Assembly (NCBI GenBank): GCA_014859985.1
Contig: JACZKN010000478.1
Location: 1 to 7,955, forward strand
DNA: 7,955 nucleotides
Source: Candidatus Krumholzibacteriia bacterium
GTDB taxonomy: Bacteria; Krumholzibacteriota; Krumholzibacteriia; LZORAL124-64-63
Direction of reading: 5' to 3'
The notes under the pieces were generated by a model, which was given only the letters and a program-made list of their open reading frames with translations, had not been told where the DNA came from and made no database searches. The translations under genes and the position numbers were made by a program. Shown here one piece after another: positions 1 through 4,641 of the stretch (its first letter is position 1; each line of letters begins with the position of its first letter).

Positions 1-58
1 GGACCAGGGCGGCGTCGGGCCGGCCCTCGGACCCGGGGTGGCGGGAGTCAGCGCGCAT
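1..58 (-). CDS. N-terminus of an unidentified gene, cut by the window edge
   Basis: An open frame starts with ATG at 58 (reading leftwards) and continues open to the window edge, giving the 19-residue start MRADSRHPGSEGRPDAALV. The start is well supported: the sequence just upstream reads GGAGGT, six bases and then ATG, a near-ideal Shine-Dalgarno arrangement. The start lies 11 bases inside the end of the upstream - strand gene, an overlap typical of translational coupling in an operon. Nothing in 19 residues identifies the product. The polar start ending in DAALV resembles the N-termini of some ECF sigma factors, but that is only an impression. The sequence to the left of the window is needed for an identity. 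Confidence 0.55.
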   Translation of the reverse strand, partial: MRADSRHPGSEGRPDAALV

Positions 59-416
59 CGTGCCACCTCCCCGCGGACGGCCGGTCCTGGGAAGGCAGCC
101 ACCAGGCCGCGCCGCCGTCCCGGACGGGGACGGGCAGCACGAACACCGCGGGCAGGCCTGGCAGACCCGACGGCAGCAAGAAGAACGGCAGGCACCAGCC
201 GCTGCGACCCGTCGTCCCCTCCACCACGATCACGGTCTGCGGGAGCACCAGGTCGACGGGCTTCGCGGGTTTCAGCACGCCGTCGCCGGGGTCGCCCTCC
301 AGGTCGTCCCTGATCTCGTAGCGGTTCCTGGCGAAGGCGGGCGCGGTGACCGCGGTGATCAGCAGCAGCAGGGTCAAGAGGGCGAGAAGGCCCCGTCGCG
401 TCGGGTGCGCAGGCAT
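48..416 (-). CDS. Short exported protein of unknown function
   Basis: This is a 122-residue protein that I do not recognise. Residues 1-29 form a classical Sec signal peptide: basic start (PTRR), a long Leu-rich core (LLALLTLLLLITAVTA) and a likely signal peptidase I site after APAFA-29. The mature part starts RNRYEIRDDLEGDPGDG, followed by a Pro/Leu/Val-rich stretch with one Cys (C75) and a double Trp (residues 105-106), and ends polar. With one Cys and no lipobox it is probably periplasmic or loosely membrane-associated rather than a lipoprotein. The start is supported by AGGAG five bases upstream. The 3' end overlaps the next - strand gene by 11 bases, so the two are probably co-expressed. 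A promoter candidate lies about 150 bases upstream. The signal peptide plus ribosome binding site make it likely to be real; its function is unknown. Confidence 0.72.
   Translation of the reverse strand: MPAHPTRRGLLALLTLLLLITAVTAPAFARNRYEIRDDLEGDPGDGVLKPAKPVDLVLPQTVIVVEGTTGRSGWCLPFFLLPSGLPGLPAVFVLPVPVRDGGAAWWLPSQDRPSAGRWHDAR
65..70 (-). promoter_or_regulatory. Ribosome binding site for the left-edge gene
   Basis: On the - strand this reads GGAGGT, six bases before the ATG at 58. It lies inside the coding sequence of the upstream gene, so it would serve the overlapping downstream gene. It is the main reason to believe that truncated gene. Confidence 0.6.
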
Positions 417-421
417 GGCCG

Positions 422-426
422 CTCCT
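422..426 (-). promoter_or_regulatory. Ribosome binding site of the short exported protein
   Basis: The - strand reads AGGAG, five bases before the ATG at 416. The match and spacing favour this start and support the gene being translated. Confidence 0.7.
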
Positions 427-430
427 GGGT

Positions 431-483
431 CGGGACGGATCGTCCCGCACGTCGGGATGTCGGACGTGGCCGGGGGACCGGCC
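431..483 (-). repeat. Chain of three small inverted repeats in the leader of the - strand gene
   Basis: Three perfect inverted repeats follow each other between the promoter candidate and the ribosome binding site. Arms 431-437 and 441-447 (CGGGACG/CGTCCCG) have a 3-base loop. Arms 448-453 and 463-468 (CACGTC/GACGTG) have a 9-base loop. Arms 468-473 and 478-483 (GGCCGG/CCGGCC) have a 4-base loop and share base 468 with the previous repeat. A 10-bp palindrome, CCGGATCCGG, follows at 491-500. The first hairpin ends four bases from AGGAG, so folding could affect translation of the exported protein. Very GC-rich DNA produces short hairpins by chance; the repeats are certain, their role is not. 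Confidence 0.5.
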
Positions 484-567
484 GTGCGGTCCGGATCCGG
501 GTTGCCGGCCGGGCGCCGGTTGCCGCGGAGGCGAACGGACCGCGTGAGCGATCGTCAACCTCGGTAG

Positions 568-595
568 ACTATCACCCGTGTTGCACAAACGTCAA
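568..595 (-). promoter_or_regulatory. Sigma70-type promoter candidate for the - strand genes
   Basis: Read on the - strand, TTGACG (590-595) matches five of six bases of the -35 consensus. After a 16-base spacer, GATAGT (568-573) matches four of six -10 bases. Transcription would begin near 561, giving a leader of about 145 bases before the ATG at 416. It sits at the edge of an AT-rich island between divergent genes, where a promoter is expected. This is consensus matching by eye, and the preferences of this organism's housekeeping sigma factor are unknown. Confidence 0.4.
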
Positions 596-648
596 GAAGT
601 TTTTGGTCTTGGCATTTCTTGTGATACTGCATGCTTTCCAGTTGGGGT

Positions 649-691
649 TTGTGGGGGGTTGATTTGATTTATTATAATAAAGGTGTTACAC
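649..691 (+). promoter_or_regulatory. Rightward promoter candidate with operator-like palindrome
   Basis: A perfect -10 box TATAAT (673-678) lies in the most AT-rich part of the window (62 of the 100 bases in 591-690 are A or T). A weak -35, TTGTGG (649-654), is 18 bases upstream. The expected start of transcription, near 685, falls on the 9-base palindrome GTGTTACAC (683-691). A related copy, GGTGTCACTT, follows at 696-705 (compare GGTGTTACAC at 682-691). A dyad on the start site is a common place for a repressor, but no specific regulator can be named. If used, this promoter gives a leader of about 320 bases before the CcsBA start at 1005. Confidence 0.42.
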
Positions 692-765
692 TCCGGGTGT
701 CACTTGGGCACAGATCGGGGCCGGTCCGGCACCCGGGACAGCGCGAGGTCGCACAAGCACTTTGC

Positions 766-806
766 GGCATCGCTGGGGTAATGATCGCTTTATATCCGGC
801 GATGCC
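766..806 (+). repeat. 12-bp stem-loop in the presumed ccsBA leader
   Basis: GGCATCGC (766-773) and GCGATGCC (799-806) are perfect complements. The pairing extends inwards as G-U, G-C, G-C, G-U to positions 777 and 795, giving a 12-bp stem with a 17-base loop (778-794). The loop bases GATCGC (783-788) are complementary to GCGATC at 830-835, so a pseudoknot is possible. Only three T follow the stem, so it is not an ordinary terminator. It lies in a stretch without a credible reading frame, downstream of the TATAAT candidate. It may be a structured leader or cis-regulatory RNA; I recognise no known riboswitch class. Confidence 0.45.
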
Positions 807-915
807 TTTCCCGCCCCACCTTATCATAGGCGATCTGGCCGTCGGCGAGCTCACGAGCCCGGGCGGAACCCCCAGCCCCGCCAAAGTTTTTCAAGCGCGC
901 TCCGGGGCCGCAGGC

Positions 916-923
916 TATATTTG
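916..923 (+). promoter_or_regulatory. Second, proximal -10 candidate before ccsBA
   Basis: TATATT (916-921) matches five of six -10 bases. The full string TATATTTG also fits TAnnTTTG, the -7 element described for Bacteroidota promoters. No clear -35 or -33 element is seen at the proper distance; a T-run (887-891) is 24 bases upstream. Transcription would start near 930, leaving a leader of about 75 bases. It is a weak alternative or addition to the promoter at 649-691. Confidence 0.25.
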
Positions 924-976
924 TCCCACCGATTCGCTCTGGTAATTGAATGGAGAGTTGTGGTTGCCGGGATTCC

Positions 977-991
977 CCGCGGCGGCCGCGG
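977..991 (+). repeat. GC-only hairpin just before the ccsBA start
   Basis: CCGCGG (977-982) and CCGCGG (986-991) can pair with a 3-base loop, forming a compact all-GC hairpin that ends 13 bases before the ATG at 1005. No Shine-Dalgarno sequence lies between hairpin and ATG, so this hairpin occupies the place where a ribosome binding site would be expected. If translation starts instead at GTG 960, which has GGAG four bases upstream, the hairpin falls inside the coding region. Confidence 0.35.
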
Positions 992-1004
992 CCCCCGAAC
1001 CCGG

Positions 1005-4000
1005 ATGGTCGTCGTGCAAGGCTTCTTCAAGAACCCCGTCGTCGCGTTCCTGACCTCCCTCAAGCTCAGCGCGGTACTGATGACGACCTTCGCGGTCGCC
1101 AGCGGCTACGCCACGTTCTTCGAGAGCGCGTGGGGGCGGGACGGCGCCTACGCCGCCATCTACGGCGCCCGCTGGTTCGAGCTGCTGCTGGCGCTGTTGA
1201 CCCTCAACATGGCGCTGCTGTTCTTCAAACGGTGGCCCTACGAGGGGCGGCAGACGGGCTTCGTGCTCGTGCACATCTCCATCGTGGTGATCCTCGTCGG
1301 CGCGGGCATCACCCGCTACTTCGGCTACGAGGGCATCATGCCCATCCGCGAGGGCCAGAGCGCCGACTTCGTGTGGTCGGACAAGAGCCACGTGCAGGCC
1401 TGGCTGGGCAACGAGCGCACCAGCTTCCCGGTGCGCCCCTACAAGTACGGCATGCGCCCCGTCTTCAAGTCCGTGGAACTGGGCGGCCGCAAGTACAAGC
1501 TGGGCATCACCGAATACTGGCCGTTCTACGAGGAGAAGCTGCAGGAGGGCCCGGGCGGTCCGGCGGCCTTCGCCTTCAGCACCCGCGAAGGGGGCGCCAT
1601 GGTCCGGAAGACCATGACGCAGGGGGGCAACGCCACCCTCGGCGGTGTCGACGCGCGGTTCCTGGACGGGGACTTCAGCGGCGAGATGACCGCCGCCAAG
1701 CTGGGCGAGGTGCGGATCCACATCGGCGGCAACCATTGCGATTTCCCGGTGACCTGGCCGGCCGACGGCGCCCACGAGTGCCACGGCTGGAGTTTCGCGG
1801 TCACCGAGTTCCAGACCGATTTCAAGGTGGGGGCGCCGTCGTCGGCCAGCGGCCCGCTGCGCAACCCCATGATCCGGCTCGCCATCGCCGCGCCCGACGG
1901 GCGCCGCGGCGAGAAGATCCTCTTCGCCCACCACCCGGACTTCAGCATGGGCCACAGCGGGAGCGAGGAGGAGTTCGCCGACCTGGACGTCATCTACCAG
2001 GTCGCCAGCGGGATCGAGTTCGCCCCGGGCGGCGCCACCGGCGTGCGCGCGCGGGCGTCCTTCGACCTCGAGACCATGGACATGAACACCAACGACCAGG
2101 GCGGGATCGCGGCCGGCACCGTGTTCGAGCTGCAGCCCTCGCTCCTGTACGCCAACAGCGCCGAGAACTTCTCGTTCGTGCCGCTGGAGGTGTGGCGTTC
2201 GGCGGTCTCCGCTCCCGCCCTGAGCACCGACACCAACGCCCCCGCCGCGGCGCGCCTGGTCCTGCGGGACGACCAGGGGAACGAGGCCGCCGCCATCTGC
2301 GTCAAGCACCGCAGCGGCCAGAACGTCACCCTGGGCGGCGAACGCTTCCGCCTGGAGTTCGGCGCCGTCCGGATCCCGCTGCCCTACGAGGTCTTCCTGG
2401 ACGATTTCGTCCTGCAGACCTATCCCGGCAGCGACAATCCGGCCACCTACGAGAGCTACGTGACGCTCAAGGATCCGGAAATGGGCATCGAGGGCAGGAA
2501 GGTCCACATCTTCATGAACAACCCCATGAACCACCGGGGCAGCAAGCACTTCCAGTCGAGCTACGACCCCGATCGCAAGGGCACCGTGCTGTCGGTGAAC
2601 CACGACCCCGGCAAGTGGCCGACCTACTTCGGCTACTTCCTGATCTCGCTGGGCTTCATCCTGATCATGATCAAGGACCTGCTGTGGCCGCGGCGCAAGC
2701 GCGCCGGCACGCTGGCCGACGAGGCCTCGCACGTGACGATGGCGTTGGCGGCGGCCTTCGCCCTGTCCCTGGCCTGGACCGGCGCCGCCGTGGCCCAGGA
2801 CGACCCTCACGCCGGCCACGACCACGGCCCGGGGGTGGAGCACGCGCCGGCGAGCGGCTTCGTCACCTTGTCGGATCCGGCGCGGGAGGCGGCCAGCCGC
2901 CTGATCATCCAGGACTTCCGCGGGCGCATGAAGCCCATGGACACCCTGGCCCGCGAGATGGTCATGAAGGTGGCCAGGAAGACGAAGTACCTGGGCCGCG
3001 ATCCCGTCGACCAGTACCTGAGCTGGTCGCTGAACCCGCAGTTCTGGTGGGAGCAGCCGGTGATCGCGGTGAAGTTCCCGGGGCTCAAGGATATGCTGGG
3101 CGTGGACAAGGCGACCACCCACGTCTCCCTGGCCAGCCTGTTGGACGCCAACGGCAGCTACCGGCTGACCGCCGCGGTGGACGAGGCCCACCGCACCCCC
3201 GACCGCGAGCGCAGCAAGCTGCAGCGCCAGCTCATCTCCTTCGACGAGCGGGCCAACATCCTGAACCACGCCTTCCGGGGCGCGTCCCTGCGCATGTACC
3301 CGATCCCGGGCGATCCGAACCATACCTGGCAGGACATCCAGACGGTCACGCCCCAGCTGAACGCCGACCAGGCCCGGCGCTACAGCAAGGCCTTCGCGGA
3401 CCTGGCCGAGGGGGTACGCTCGGGCGACAACCAGAAGATCATGCTGGGCATCAGCGAAACCGCCGCCCTGCAGCGGGAGTTCGGCGCGGACGTGCTCCCG
3501 TCCGAGACCCAACTGAACGCCGAGTTGCAGTACAACCGCGGCCATATCTTCTCGTGGTCGATGGTGCCGTTCCTGGGGGCGTTCATCGTCCTGATGACGG
3601 TCTACATCGTGAACCTGTTCCGCCGCAAGGGCGCGCGCCTGAGCTTCCGCAATCCCTTCTACAGCTTGGGGATGGCCATGTACACGGTGGCCTTCGGCAT
3701 GCAGGTGTATGCGTACGTGCTGCGCTGGATCGCCTCGGACCGCGCGCCCCTGTCCAACGGCCACGAGTCGCTGCTGTTCATCAGCATCGCCGTGGCGCTG
3801 GCGGGCCTGGTGTTCGAACTGGTGTTCCGCCTGGGCGTGCCGGCGGGCCTGGGCGGCCTGCTGACGGTGGTGGTCCTCGGTGTCTCGATGCTCTCGACCT
3901 TCGACCCGGCCATCGGGCCCCTGGTGCCGGTGCTGGTCAGCTACTGGCTGAACATCCACGTGACGATCATCACCTCGAGCTACGGGTTCTTCGGGCTGTC

Positions 4001-4490
4001 GGCGCTGATCGGCGCGCTGATCCTGATCCTCTACATGCTCAAGAAGCCCGGCCGCGACAACGTCAAGGAAGCCATCAAGACCCTGGACAACATCAACTAC
4101 CACGTGATGGTCACGGGGCTGGGGCTGCTGACCATCGGGACCCTGCTCGGCGGCGTCTGGGCCAACGAGTCCTGGGGCCGCTACTGGGGCTGGGACGCCA
4201 AGGAGACCTGGTCGCTGGTCACGATCCTGGTCTACGCCATCGTGCTGCACTTCCGCTTCATCCCGAGGATGAAGTCGGCCTGGCTGACCGCGGCGCTGGC
4301 GACCGCGGCCATCGGCTCGGTGGTCATGACCTACTTCGGCGTGAACTACTTCCTGACCGGCCTGCACAGCTACGCCCAGGGCGACGCGGCGCAGGTGCCC
4401 GACTGGGTGTACATCTTCACGTTGATCGTGCTGGCCATGATCGCGGTCAGCGGGCTGGTGAACAACAGCCGGAGGTGGGAGAAGGCCTAG
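1005..4490 (+). CDS. ccsBA: Cytochrome c synthetase CcsBA (fused ResB/CcsB and CcsA/ResC)
   Basis: System II cytochrome c biogenesis: exports haem across the cytoplasmic membrane and attaches it to CxxCH motifs of apocytochromes c in the periplasm. The protein has 1161 residues. The ResB half (1-562) has three N-terminal membrane segments (about 12-34, 57-75, 84-102), a large periplasmic domain and a fourth segment (541-562). The CcsA half has a periplasmic stretch (599-846), then about nine membrane segments. The haem-handling WWD motif is WGRYWGWDAKETW (1057-1069). All four family histidines are identifiable by context: H90 (LVHISIVVILVGAG) and H1082 (VLHFRF) as membrane ligands, H985 (YWLNIHV) and H1121 (GLHSYA) as external ligands flanking the WWD. 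The assignment follows what is known of Helicobacter CcsBA. It is longer than the roughly 900-residue epsilonproteobacterial fusions, mostly in the periplasmic parts. A signal-peptide-like segment (577-597) and His-rich linker (599-613) join the halves. ATG 1005 lacks a ribosome binding site; GTG 960, with GGAG four bases upstream, is a real alternative. It appears monocistronic. Confidence 0.95.
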   Translation: MVVVQGFFKNPVVAFLTSLKLSAVLMTTFAVASGYATFFESAWGRDGAYAAIYGARWFELLLALLTLNMALLFFKRWPYEGRQTGFVLVHISIVVILVGAGITRYFGYEGIMPIREGQSADFVWSDKSHVQAWLGNERTSFPVRPYKYGMRPVFKSVELGGRKYKLGITEYWPFYEEKLQEGPGGPAAFAFSTREGGAMVRKTMTQGGNATLGGVDARFLDGDFSGEMTAAKLGEVRIHIGGNHCDFPVTWPADGAHECHGWSFAVTEFQTDFKVGAPSSASGPLRNPMIRLAIAAPDGRRGEKILFAHHPDFSMGHSGSEEEFADLDVIYQVASGIEFAPGGATGVRARASFDLETMDMNTNDQGGIAAGTVFELQPSLLYANSAENFSFVPLEVWRSAVSAPALSTDTNAPAAARLVLRDDQGNEAAAICVKHRSGQNVTLGGERFRLEFGAVRIPLPYEVFLDDFVLQTYPGSDNPATYESYVTLKDPEMGIEGRKVHIFMNNPMNHRGSKHFQSSYDPDRKGTVLSVNHDPGKWPTYFGYFLISLGFILIMIKDLLWPRRKRAGTLADEASHVTMALAAAFALSLAWTGAAVAQDDPHAGHDHGPGVEHAPASGFVTLSDPAREAASRLIIQDFRGRMKPMDTLAREMVMKVARKTKYLGRDPVDQYLSWSLNPQFWWEQPVIAVKFPGLKDMLGVDKATTHVSLASLLDANGSYRLTAAVDEAHRTPDRERSKLQRQLISFDERANILNHAFRGASLRMYPIPGDPNHTWQDIQTVTPQLNADQARRYSKAFADLAEGVRSGDNQKIMLGISETAALQREFGADVLPSETQLNAELQYNRGHIFSWSMVPFLGAFIVLMTVYIVNLFRRKGARLSFRNPFYSLGMAMYTVAFGMQVYAYVLRWIASDRAPLSNGHESLLFISIAVALAGLVFELVFRLGVPAGLGGLLTVVVLGVSMLSTFDPAIGPLVPVLVSYWLNIHVTIITSSYGFFGLSALIGALILILYMLKKPGRDNVKEAIKTLDNINYHVMVTGLGLLTIGTLLGGVWANESWGRYWGWDAKETWSLVTILVYAIVLHFRFIPRMKSAWLTAALATAAIGSVVMTYFGVNYFLTGLHSYAQGDAAQVPDWVYIFTLIVLAMIAVSGLVNNSRRWEKA

Positions 4491-4519
4491 GCCGCACCGC
4501 CGACTCCCGCGCGATTACC

Positions 4520-4551
4520 GGGGCTCCGCCGCCAGGCGGGGCCCCTTTTTT
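4520..4551 (+). terminator. Rho-independent terminator after ccsBA
   Basis: An 11-bp GC-rich stem (4520-4530 pairing with 4535-4545, one G-U pair) closes a four-base loop GCCA and is followed at once by six T (4546-4551). It begins 30 bases after the TAG stop of ccsBA. This textbook intrinsic terminator implies that ccsBA transcription ends here and that the next gene needs its own promoter. Confidence 0.93.
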
Positions 4552-4631
4552 CGCGACCAACCCCGCAAACCGTGTCACCTGCCCGGCCGGTCCGGCGCAT
4601 GCAGGAGTGATGACATCCCCATTTCCCGGAC

Positions 4632-4638
4632 GGAGGAG
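4632..4638 (+). promoter_or_regulatory. Ribosome binding site of the secreted protein gene
   Basis: GGAGGAG lies three bases before the ATG at 4642, with the GGAGG core five bases away. It is the strongest ribosome binding site on the + strand of the window and fixes this start codon. No convincing promoter is visible between the terminator and this site. Confidence 0.8.
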
Positions 4639-4641
4639 AAC

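Noticed and set aside
608..626. Possible sigma54 promoter (TTGGCA followed by TTGTGA)
   Set aside because: The GC of the -12 element is missing at the required distance from the -24 GG.
60..662. 200-residue + strand frame across the left end
   Set aside because: It is antisense to the signal-peptide gene, is Arg/Gln-rich, and has no ribosome binding site or domain; the - strand gene explains this stretch better.
631..945. 104-residue + strand frame in the region before ccsBA
   Set aside because: It has no ribosome binding site, covers the TATAAT box and stem-loop, and shows no recognisable domain.
762..1004. 81-residue upstream extension of CcsBA starting at 762
   Set aside because: The extension is Arg/Pro-rich, unlike any ResB N-terminus, and runs through the 766-806 stem-loop. 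The protein pattern begins at about 1005.
1782..1790. Possible haem c attachment site (ECHGW) in CcsBA
   Set aside because: There is no CxxCH; a single Cys-His pair is not a haem c motif. It is kept only as part of the Cys/His cluster finding.
915..4367. Very long open frame on the - strand opposite ccsBA
   Set aside because: It is the mirror of a GC-rich gene. The translation is dominated by His, Gln, Arg, Ala and Gly with no domain or membrane pattern, whereas the + strand frame carries the CcsBA motifs.
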